NCBI RefSeq assembly: GCF_932526225.1
Contig: NC_064047.1
Coordinates: forward strand, 8,359,994 to 8,423,993
Source of the DNA: Nematostella vectensis
Taxonomy: Eukaryota > Cnidaria > Anthozoa > Actiniaria > Edwardsiidae
Direction of reading: 5' to 3'
Length of the DNA stretch: 64,000 bases
Shown here: piece by piece, positions 1-24,999 of the stretch
Position numbering within the stretch: position 1 is the stretch's first letter
Layout: every line of letters begins with the position of its first letter
Program-made: the position numbers and the translations under genes
Notes under the pieces: generated by a model
The model's database searches: none
What the model was told of the DNA's origin: nothing
The model's input: only the letters and a program-made list of their open reading frames with translations

Positions 1-332
1 TTATTATAAACATTATCTTGCAAAAGAAACAGACAACAGGGTGGTTTGAAAGTGGAAATTTTAGTATGAATAGAATGACCAATGATGAAATGCACCTAGC
101 TTTAATCATTATGAAATTCAATCCATCCTGTACCACGAACGGCTTCATTCTATAAGGAAACGATAAAACAATATATGGATAACAAAGTTTTTTTTCTCAT
201 TTCTCATATTCTAAGATATTTCAATGTTCCAATTGAAACAAAAACACAGCACAATGCATGTAGGGTCCAGAGTATTGGAATCGATGCGTTTTGTTCCGTT
301 GCCCTAAAAGTTTGTTTAAAACGTTTGTTTAG

Positions 333-3300
333 GGAAATCCCACAACTTCAACAAGTACGACCGAGGGCAAATAGACGACTTGAACGCTAACTACGACTTC
401 TCCAGCCTGATGCATTATGGGTCGTTCAGCTTCAGCAAAAATGGGAAGCGAACCATCCAGGCGGTCGGCGATCCCACGAAGGGTCTCGGTCAGAGGGATG
501 GGTTCAGCGTCAACGATATTTTCGAGTTGAACGCTTTGTACGACTGCAAAGGTACGTTAAACGTTAGCTGTGAAGTTATTGATTGCTTGCTCTGGAGCCA
601 GTTTTTTTTTTCTTTGTTCTTTTGTTTACATTTCCCCTTTTAACCCTTGGTGTGTAATGGAGTAACTGGGGATTCGTTTGTTTATAGTTGCCCTGTTTAA
701 GAATGTGGATCAATTACTCCACCGGCATTTTTTACAATCAAATAAAATAACAGCTGTAAATTAGCATAAAACTTCAAAATAACAACCCAAGATTAAAGCC
801 TAATTTTATATCAACGGAATTTGATTAGAAGTTTTTCATCCACTTGCTTGAATAAGCCTATGGAAATGGATTCTCTGGGTGACTTGGCATTGAGCAGAAG
901 CGTACAATGACGACGTGATGGGTCTTAACCCTCAATATGTTCTTCAGGCCCTTCCGGCGGATGGAGTAACTGGGGAACATTTAGCCCATGCAGTCCCGCC
1001 TGCAAAAAGAATAGACAACGCTTCTGCACCGCCGAAGACAGGGAGACCAAGTGTCCGGGGGCAAATGTATATGGGATAGGGACTGAGGAAATTCAATGCG
1101 ATAACAAAGAATGCTACGGTAATGTATATGCTAATCATTAAACACTTAGGTCATCGAATAACCTTTCACTCAATCTTATATGGCATGCACCGTGTTTAAA
1201 AAAAATATATTGCGTATATGGAAGCAGACCTCCAGACCCTCAGTCATCGGTATTTACATCATGACAATAATTTATGTTTTCAGCACCGGTTGACGGACAC
1301 TGGGGTCGCTGGTCATCATGGGGCGCTTGCAGTAAGACATGTGGATACGGACAACACACGAGAACGAGGCTATGCGACGATCCGAAACCGCAAAATGGCG
1401 GGAAAGCGTGTCCCGGAAACTCCAAACAGTCACAATCGTGCAAACAACACACATGTGGACTTGGTAAATACCGCTATCTTTCAAGTTATTAACAGTTTTT
1501 GCCTTGCATTAAAATAATGTAAACAATAACAAGAATGCATTGAAGAAATCTCGAAATTAGGGACAACAAACAAACGTAAAAATATCTATTCAGGTCCAGA
1601 TGACTGTGAGTTTGAGCTTGGAATGTGCAACTGGACCCAGACTGTTAACGGTTATCAATGGATACGAAAATCGTTCTCTACTCCTAGCTCCAACACGGGA
1701 CCATCAGGCGATCACTCTACTGGCCAAGGTAGGACCATCAGGCGATCACTCTACTGGCCAAGGTAGGACCATCAGGCGATCACTCTACTGGCCAAGGAAG
1801 GACCATCAGGCGATCACTCTACTGGCCAAGGTAGGACCATCAGGCGATCACTCTACTGGCCAAGGTAGGACCATCAGGCGATCATTGAACTAGCCAAGGC
1901 ATTGCAAGAAAAGCGGACATAGTCAAGCGTACATAAACGAAACTCCGTAGCTGGCAACAAAAGCTATATTGTTTAAATTTTTAATTATCTTAGTATCAAA
2001 TTCTTTTTATATCCAATTTTACCGTGCCGTTCGGTAACAGCTATGTTTACCAACCTCGCCAGGTTATTATCTATATGCTGAAGCTTCAAATGTGGCACAA
2101 GGACAGAAGGCTGACCTTGTTAGCAAGGCGTTCCTCGCTACTTCTGGTCGATGCGTCAGATTCTTTTACAACATGAACGGTGCAGCAATTGGAACACTCA
2201 ATGTTTTTGTGAAGGACTCGGTAAATGGGACAGAGACTCTGATCTTTACCAAGAGCGGAAATAAGGGCAATTCATGGATTCCTGGAAATGGCACAATTAC
2301 CAGCAGTAACAAATACAAGGTGTGGGTTAAGCGCTATGATATTTTTTAGATTTTTTTCAGATTCTACTACAATTACACGTACCAAATACGTGTAAAGTGT
2401 CTAATGAGTATCACGAGATAAAGAGAACGTCGTTATTTCCCATGACATAGAAAGATAGTCACTGAGTTATCGAATCTGTTGTGCTCACAATAACCATCTC
2501 TATGCCACAGATCGTGTTTCAGGCAATACGAGGGGTGAATTACAGAGGAGATATTGCCATTGATGACGTCACATTCAAAGAACATGCTTGTGACATCGCA
2601 GTGACACAAGCTCCGCCCACATCCCAACAGCCGATCACAGAGCAGCCGACGACCAAGCAACCCACTACCGAGCTGCCGACGACCAAGCAACCCACTACCG
2701 AGCTGCCGACGACCAAGCAACCCACTACCGAGCTGCCGACGACCCAGGAGCCAACCACGGAACGGCCAACACCCTCAGGTATGACTGCTATGGCAACGAA
2801 ACGCCCAAAGCAATGCTTCGAAAGACATACCTGACATACCCTTATGCTTTTGGACTTTCTTAGATAGAGCTGTCCCTATGTAAATAAGGTTATTTTGTAA
2901 CTAGAACTTTTCTTGGTATTTTAGGCTGCTCTGATACGCGTAAAAAATGTGGGGCATGGGCTCGTGCAGGGTATTGCCACAGATTTCAGTACGTAAAGGA
3001 CAATTGCAAGAAAAGCTGCCAAGTCTGCGGTGAGTCTTTTGATATAACACTTGCATATTACTGATTGGGATTTTATCATGGATTTCATAAGTAGCGCAAG
3101 GAAAATAAGAATGTAATTTCTTTCCCAGTTGAGAGAAATTAAGAGAACGCAAACACTAGCCCTCACCAAGTGTCCAAGCGCCGAGAGCAATGCTTAGAAA
3201 GATGGACAGAGGTGACCTTTATAGAAAAGAAATTGTTTTGTAACTAGAACTTTGTGTTAAGGCTGCTCTGATACGCGTGAAGAATGTTGGGCGTGGGCCA

Positions 3301-4365
3301 GGGCAGGGTACTGCGACAGATCAAAGTACGTGAAGGACAATTGTGAGAAGAGCTGTCAAGTTTGCGGTGGGTCTTCTTATATTACTCAGTTTCATTACTG
3401 ATTAAGATATCATAAATAATAGCACAACGGAAATAACTTGTCTTTGTATATTTAGGCTGCTCTGATACGCGTAAAGAATGTGGGGCATGGGCTCGTGCAG
3501 GGTATTGCCACAGATTACAGTACGTAAAGGACAATTGCAAGAACAGCTGCCAAGTCTGCGGTGAGTCTTTTGACTTGCATATTACTGATTGGGATTTCAT
3601 AAATAGTAGCGCAACGAAAATAAATCTTTCCCAGTTAAGAGAAGGGCAGACACTAACCCTCATCTCTGCCACAAACGTCCAGGTTACCATTCTTTCCGTT
3701 TTGTTGCGCTCGCCCCCAGGAACCGCGCGGCCCAAAATACTAGCTTGTGCCCATTCACCGAACGGAGTTGGTGTTCCGCGATGATAACACCCAGTACCGC
3801 CTGCAAGCAGGCTACGCCGAGAAAGATGGATAGAGCTGTCCTTTATAGAAAGGAGATTTGGAGTTTTTGAGGAGTAGTTTTGTGACAAGAACTTGTCTTT
3901 TTTTTAGATTGCTCTGATACGCGTAAAGAATGTGGGGCGTGGGCCAGAGCAGGGTACTGCCACAAATCACAATACGTGAAGGACAAGTGTAAAAAAAGCT
4001 GTCAAGTCTGCGGTGGGTCTTTTGTTAATTACACTTGCATATTACTGATTCGAATATCATAAATCTAGCGCAGCCCCAACAAGAATGAATTTCCATGTTC
4101 AAATGTTTAGCCGTTTTATTTAAATTTTCGAATCTATCTGCTTTGGTTTTCCTTTCAATTGTTGGTCTGCGTACCAAACGACTTTTAAGGTTTTCTCTAA
4201 GACACTCTGCAAAGGTTTTGGATAACATCAAAATAACTTCACTTTGATTGTATTGCAGGTTTGGCAGCTTGCAACGACAAGAAATCTTGGTGTCCTCGCT
4301 ACGGACAGTACTGTCGTTATGAGAACATTAGAAGATTCTGTTCTAAGACATGCAAAGTTTGCTAG
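333..4365 (+). CDS. Astacin-family metalloprotease with TSP1, MAM and ShKT domains (5' end missing)
   Basis: Secreted zinc protease, probably acting on extracellular matrix. Exons by splice consensus and phase: 333-551, 948-1118, 1284-1463, 1594-1728, 2063-2319, 2511-2778, 2925-3029, 3262-3366, 3456-3560, 3908-4012, 4259-4365 (stop TAG 4363-4365). The first exon encodes the end of the astacin catalytic domain, including the Met-turn SLMHYG and the terminal NALYDC; the zinc motif HExxH must lie upstream of the window. Two TSP1 modules follow, each on its own exon, then a MAM domain over three exons (ending with an IAIDDVTF motif), a Pro/Thr-rich mucin-like linker and five six-cysteine ShKT modules. 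The modular exons are phase 1-1, as expected for exon shuffling. Astacins with MAM or ShKT tails are known in cnidarians (for example Hydra HMP2). Possible polyadenylation signals are AATAAA at 4371 and 4883. Family assignment is firm; substrate is unknown. Confidence 0.9.
1698..1901 (+). repeat. 34-bp minisatellite spanning the 5' splice site of the first MAM exon
   Basis: Six tandem copies of a 34-bp unit start at 1698, 1732, 1766, 1800, 1834 and 1868. Each unit contains the last 31 bases of the MAM exon plus its donor. Copies 1, 2, 4 and 5 read CCAAGGTAGG; copy 3 reads CCAAGGAAGG and has lost the GT; copy 6 is degenerate. Only the first donor (GT at 1729) keeps the frame without reaching a stop: reading on in the MAM frame meets TAG near 1764. 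Confidence 0.9.
2646..2760 (+). repeat. 30-bp coding repeat of the Pro/Thr-rich linker
   Basis: Three perfect 30-bp units (2646-2675, 2676-2705, 2706-2735) and a diverging fourth encode the decapeptide [10 protein letters not shown]. The unit is a multiple of three, so copy number can change without breaking the frame. The linker is rich in Thr and Pro and is a likely O-glycosylated stalk between the MAM and ShKT domains. Confidence 0.9.
2900..4080 (+). repeat. Tandemly duplicated ShKT exon-plus-intron modules
   Basis: Four exons of exactly 105 nt (2925, 3262, 3456, 3908) encode near-identical ShKT modules of the form C-SDTR-...-GYC-...-YVKD-C-...-SCQVC. The flanking intron sequence is duplicated too: after exons 1, 3 and 4 the introns share GTGRGTCTTTTG and TTGCATATTACTGATT, and the stretches before the exons share AACTAGAACTT or ACAAGAACTTG. 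This points to recent unequal crossing-over of whole exon-intron units. The fifth ShKT exon (4259-4365) is clearly diverged and ends the protein. Confidence 0.85.
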
Positions 4366-4479
4366 GTTGGTAATAAACTTGCCTTGGATACTACTAGAAA
4401 TCACGTTTCGCTGATTAACCATCTACACTTTCTTGTGATTTTGTCATGTCAAAGAGACCTCGTATCTTCGGTAATAGGA

Positions 4480-4693
4480 CGTATAAATGCCAATCACGCT
4501 GCCATTTTATCACTCAAAGCATCCATTTCCATCGGCTAATTCAAGAAATTAACCAAGACATTTTGAATCAAATATCGTCAATAACATATCAGACTTCATC
4601 CTTAGATTGTTATTTTGAAGCTTCCTTGCAAATAAACCGCTGTAATTTCAATGATAAACAATAACAAAGGAATGGTTGATAGACATTCTTTAA
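4480..4693. mobile_element. MITE, TTAA family 1 (copy 1)
   Basis: This repeat has relatives at 16741-16978, 48650-48870 and, partly, 820-930. Shared blocks include a CATTTCCATSGGCTRATTCAAG core and an end reading GACATTCTTTAA. The intact copy at 16741 has TTAA on both sides, so this is a TTAA-targeting element of the piggyBac or Kolobok type. No coding capacity is seen. Confidence 0.6.
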
Positions 4694-4699
4694 ATGTTT

Positions 4700-6240
4700 T
4701 TGGGTAGCAAAGCGCCTAGGTTATTTCCTTTACCTTGCAAGACTTGGATCTTCATGTCTGATATTTCCCAATCCACAATACACGTAGGGACTTATACAAA
4801 TCTTTTTTTTGCAGGGCTGTGCTCTTGAAGTGCAAATTCATTTGAACAGAGATGAGGACTTTGTAAGGCTTTAAAAGATGTCAATAAAATCATATTAAAA
4901 CAAGCTATGTTGATTGTCTACGTCATTCATTAACTTTTACATCCTCCTAAAACCAGCCAGCCATCTCAGAGCAGTAACGAGTAATAATTTTTCTGCAAGT
5001 GATCCCGATCTAAGGGCTAAAATCTTGTGATCCCGTACGATTTTGAGAAAATGAGCCCTGATCCAAAAAAAAGATGTTATGATCCAAATATTCTGAAAAA
5101 AAAAACCCGACCCCACAAAAATAAAGCTGATCACTGATCCCAAATAACTTTTTATTACCTTAAGCCATTTTTGTAGCTACTGCACTTAGTGTGCGGTAGC
5201 TACTATGTCGTCGTGTCGAAAAGGAAAACGTAAGTAAGAATACGCCTGCGAGATTAGCTGGGAAAATTAGTCGTCGGATATATTTCGGGCTATGATTGTT
5301 TCCAAGCGGTAACTTAGAATCACTTATAAAGGAGCAAACATATAAATAATCTAAAGTTTTTGAGTTCTTTCATACAATCCCTACTTATTCGCTACATACA
5401 AATTGTGTAAGATAGCTTGGATAAATAAACTCGAACACGGCTGTGTTCGACTCATGTTCCGATTTAGTCTCGACCGGTTTACGTCAAGTTATCGACTAGC
5501 GAGTCGTTAGCATGCGTGCTAGTTCTCACGTAGTCCTTTCACCTTTTTGTAGCTAAAGAAGAAAACATCTTAATAATAAAAATCTTTTGGGTTTTGTTAA
5601 ACAATTTTTACATATTCGCTTCTACGGCTTGGTTTGATAAACTCGAATGCGGCTGCATTCCATTCACATTCTGAGTTATGATCGGTTAAAAACTTAAAGT
5701 CAGGTTATTTATTTATAAAGAGTTTGCAATACGTGCCGGAACACACGATCTCATGTAAACACGCTCTCATTTGGTATTGAAGCTCAAGTTTTTTCACCCG
5801 TATCCGATTCGACATTAAGTCAAGTTGCAAAGCTTTATTGAGGTTTCTCTGTAGGTTCAAACATATAACCCATAATGTCCAGGTTCAAACACTAAATATT
5901 TTCCTTCCTTTTCTTTTTTCTCTCTCTTTTTCCTTTTTAAAAATCTATTTGAGTCTTATACCGTTCATCTATACATTTTATAGTATGATTATAATAAGAA
6001 ATAGCCTAGAAATGTATGATAACATTACAGTTGCAAATACTTGCCTACAGTAGCTACATGTAAGTCCGGGCCTATTTTTATAGGTTATTCTTAGTCTTAA
6101 AAGCAGGACAATTTGCGCTGCAGTAAGCGTCGATTCAGTAAAAACTTTTATTGTCCAGCGGAAATGACAAAACATATAATTTTTAATGAACAACAATGTA
6201 TAAGTTAAGGATTGGCTGCCAGCCTGCCTGAAGCTTACCT
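4700..6240. other. Intergenic, no gene recognised
   Basis: No supported coding exon. A weakly preserved local duplication is visible (about 5340-5480 against 5570-5690; both contain TTTTGxGTT, TATTCGCT and ATAAACTCGAA blocks). A pyrimidine-rich tract occurs at about 5905-5940. Confidence 0.5.
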
Positions 6241-6252
6241 TGCCCAATAGAC

Positions 6253-6974
6253 CAGGGGCCGGTCTATTGGTGCACAAAGCCAGGATAAATCTTATCCCAG
6301 TTAAATCCTTATCCAGCGGATATAAGTTATCCGAGTTGCGTGATTCGGTTGCACAAAGCCCGAATAAAAGTTATACAACGGTTAAAGCTATCCGGATGAT
6401 AGAGGTCGGATAAAATCTTATCCACCGAATAAATGTGATGAGAAAACAAAATTACGTCTTGCTTTCAAAATTTTTCGTCAGTATTTAGATTAATTTAAAC
6501 GCAGTGAAAACGACGCAAACGACGAATTTTACAGTTGGTAAATTTACAATGAACTACGAATTAACATGCAGCTCTGGCAGCACTGGAATCAAACTATATT
6601 GTCCGTTCTGTCGAGAAATGTGACTCCCAAAGACAGGAAGAAGCTAAACACTATCCCCTGTGATCATTCCATGATTTACATGCACTTTGCCTCAATAAAC
6701 TGTTTGTTTTCTGGCACTTTTAGTAGATTTTTCAGCGGCCGCCATTTTGTTTGAAGGAAAAACAGCGCCACCTTTGCATATTTACCATGGAAACGGGAAG
6801 CCATTTAGTGGTAAATGATGGCTATTCAGCGGATAGTTATCCAGCCTTCTATCCACGCTTTGTGCAACGCTATTTTATCCGCCGGATAACTATTTGCTGG
6901 ATAGGGATTTCCGCCGGATACGTTAGCGCGTATCCAGCGGAAAACTTATCCAGGCTTTGTGCAACCGGCCCCTG
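6253..6974. mobile_element. Non-autonomous DNA transposon with CAGGGGCCGG ends
   Basis: Left end CAGGGGCCGGT then GCACAAAGCCAGGATAA is matched by the inverted right end TTATCCAGGCTTTGTGC then ACCGGCCCCTG. Inside, the motifs GCACAAAGC, GGATAA and their complements recur many times near both ends (for example 6350, 6400, 6850, 6890), as in transposons with subterminal transposase-binding repeats. The CAGGGG start resembles hAT elements, but I could not find a matching 8-bp target duplication. No transposase ORF is present. Confidence 0.75.
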
Positions 6975-7506
6975 CTATTTGAAAACAAAACTATAAAGCA
7001 CGAGCGAATTATATAAAAAGGGCATTTGATCATTAATCGATAAGTCAAATGTTTTGTAGCCAAATCCGATAAAAAACGTCCCGTGGAGATACTACAGTGG
7101 CATAAAAGAAACCCAGAACCTTCCCCCCCAAGACAAATCCTGTGTACACTCTTCTTCTATGAACTGACTGCTAGAACACTTCATGTGGACATCAGTCTGT
7201 AACAGCAAGCCATTCGTTCCCTCCACACCAACAGAATGTCACCATAGTCATGACCTATTAACCGAGAAAGTAGCCGTTACATTATATTATAAATTATGCT
7301 GTGTCCTTTATCTGCCACGGTAGACTTTTTTCCTCGCCGGATGATACAAGACAAAGGACATGTTAGCCCGAGTGTCAGGCCCTTTTATCGTTCCCTATGA
7401 AGTATATACCGGGAGGCTATTTTTCCTCTCCGACTTTTGAAAAATAAAATTGCCTGATACTCGGGCTAAGTACATGTTGGAAACCGAGCATCTTCAACAT
7501 GTCTTG

Positions 7507-7583
7507 CAGAACGAGAAGAATAGAGACAAAAGAACTCTTTTATAGAACAAAGATAATAGGAGACAAAGCAGCTGCGTACTTAC
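7507..7583. repeat. Repeat block shared with 26388-26462
   Basis: About 75 bp that is roughly 90% identical by eye to 26388-26462, both ending GCGTACTTACTCCA. On the - strand the shared block begins GGAGTAAGTACG, which contains a consensus splice donor. Its nature is unknown. Confidence 0.6.
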
Positions 7584-7604
7584 TCCATTAAGTTGCACGA
7601 GAGT

Positions 7605-7920
7605 GAAAAGGTTGCTCAAAAGTTGCCGAGCAATTTGTAGTTTACCCTGCTATTAGGGCATGACAGCTTTTCATATATTTTATTTGTTGCATGAAAAGAA
7701 GTTACTAAAAGCTGCATTGTTAAAGTTGATCGCATGTGTAACAGCTGCTCAAAAGTTGCCCGGCTAGTCGGCTCTCTTTCGGGGTTATTTAGAAATGTTT
7801 TTGTTTTGAATATTGGGATTCCTGTGGCGTGCCTAGATGCGCGTCCGCCTTCATCGCGCCACAGAATTCCCAATATTCTAATATTCTAAAACAAAACATT
7901 TTAGAATAACCACTTGTAGT
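7605..7920. mobile_element. Foldback MITE (copy 1 of a family also at 10840-11085)
   Basis: Arms around GGTTATTTAGAAATG, AATATTGGGATTCCTGTGGCG and the inverse CGCCACAGAATTCCCAATATT, ATTTTAGAATAACC fold back at about 7785-7915. The upstream part with GTTGCTCAAAAGTTG and TAGTTTACCCTGCTA recurs at 10840-10925, directly before the second foldback in mannosidase intron 2. Confidence 0.65.
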
Positions 7921-7939
7921 CAGTCACGCAGGATAACAC

Positions 7940-8995
7940 CACAGGTCCCCCAAGCTAATATGTTGTATTTTACGTGTCTCATTCACTGTAAATATATGTT
8001 GCGTTTCAATAAAAAACAAATTGGGACGAAAATAAAATACATTCAAACTTTTCTAACCAGTTTGTGGAATTGTTTTTTTTAAATCCCTGTGAGGTTTCCA
8101 TCCATTTGGGGCAATATTGAGCGATTGAAGTTCCCCCATACTAAGAGAAGAGAAAGGTAGCACTCTAATGATGCCGATCGGCAAAACGGGCGGTAGAAAA
8201 TCGCTTCTAGAAAACTGGAAATTTCGCCAAAATACATGCAAACAATATTATACCGATACTTAACACTGCCACACAGAAATTATGAATCCAGTTGAGCAAC
8301 TCTTTGCGTACCTAAAACGCCAAAAGCCTTAACGCAAAAAGCAACAACTAACTAAGAATACTCTCTCCCGAACTTCAACACAAGAAAACATGTAGCTTAT
8401 AAATACGATTAAATGCAGTCCTCGACAAATAAAGCTGAGTGTTTATTTCTCTTCCTCGAAATCGATGAAGTTCAAGAGAGTATTCGTAGTTAGTTGTTGC
8501 TTTTTGTTAGAAGGGGGATGTAGACGGGCTGTTTTGTCACGACGGTTGAACTATCCATCCCATGGGTTCGCGTCAAGCATACCTGATTCAGCAAGGCGGG
8601 TAAAGAATGGCGTTTTAGGTACGCAAAGAGTTGATAAACTGGATTCATAATTTCTGTGTGGTAGTGTAAAGTATCGGTATAATATTGTTTGCATGTATTT
8701 TGGCGAAATTTCGAATTCCCAGTTTTCTAGAAGCGATTTTCTACCGCCCGTTTTGCCGATCGGCATCATTACCTTTCTCTTCTCTTAGTATGGGGGAACT
8801 TCAATCGCTCAATATTGCCCCAAATGTATTGAAACCTCACAGTGATGTAAATAACAACTCCACAAACATGTAAGAAAAATTTGAAGGAATTTTATTATAT
8901 TTTTTGTCCCAATTTTTTTTATCGTAATGCACCATATACTTACAGTAACTATGAATGAAACACGTAAAATACAACAATAGCTTGGGGGACCTGTG
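7940..8995. mobile_element. Long palindromic (foldback) element abutting the mannosidase gene
   Basis: The ends are CACAGGTCCCCCAAGCTA and its inverse TAGCTTGGGGGACCTGTG. Nearly the whole interval folds on itself: the left arm (7940 to about 8390) pairs with the right arm (about 8465 to 8995). Long matching blocks include AACAATATTATACCGATACT, TTTGCGTACCTAAAACGCC, GCCGATCGGCA and AAAAAGCAACAACTAACTA. The right arm carries about 100 extra bases (about 8510-8610). No ORF of note. The element ends 26 bp before the upstream ATG of the mannosidase transcript. Confidence 0.85.
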
Positions 8996-9021
8996 ATACA
9001 CTTATGAACTCCAGAGTAACC

Positions 9022-9069
9022 ATGGCGCCCACGCTCCTAGCACCAGCGGTGTTACCCAATAGGTGCTAG
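9022..9069 (+). promoter_or_regulatory. Candidate upstream ORF (15 codons) before the mannosidase start
   Basis: An ATG in strong context (ACCATGG) opens a 15-codon frame that ends in TAG at 9067-9069, eight bases before the main ATG at 9078. If the transcript starts upstream of 9022, this short frame should lower translation of the mannosidase. The transcription start is not visible, so this is an inference. Confidence 0.5.
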
Positions 9070-9077
9070 GATTCAAG

Positions 9078-24824
<15,747 letters not shown>

Positions 24825-24925
24825 GAGATCGCTGGCGTTTCTCCTTAAGAGACACGTCCCTCTAATGAAGGCGCCTATCCCGCCTGTCAAACGTCAACTT
24901 GATTCTTACTCTTCTCCGGAACAAA

Positions 24926-24982
24926 TCATGAACACACCCTGCCTTGTTCTGGGTAAAGCTAAGACTCCAGGGGGTGAGGGGA
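24926..24982 (+). repeat. Partial duplicate of the mannosidase C-terminal coding sequence in the 3' UTR
   Basis: The stretch AACACACCCTGCC ... GTAAAGCTAAGACTCCAGGG resembles 24757-24815 of the last exon (CACACCCCCTGCC ... GCAAAGCTGAGCTTCCAGGG). It may be a small tandem duplication of about 50 bp across the stop codon; the match is diverged. Confidence 0.4.
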
Positions 24983-24999
24983 AATAAGGGTTCGCACTC

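Noticed and set aside
1600-1893. 97-residue open frame on the + strand
   Set aside because: It is out of frame with the MAM domain and arises from the 34-bp minisatellite.
7507-7583. Spliced-leader or U1-like RNA suggested by the GTACTTACTCCA / GGAGTAAGTAC sequence
   Set aside because: No Sm site, no snRNA-like structure and no promoter elements were seen; anthozoans are not known for spliced-leader trans-splicing.
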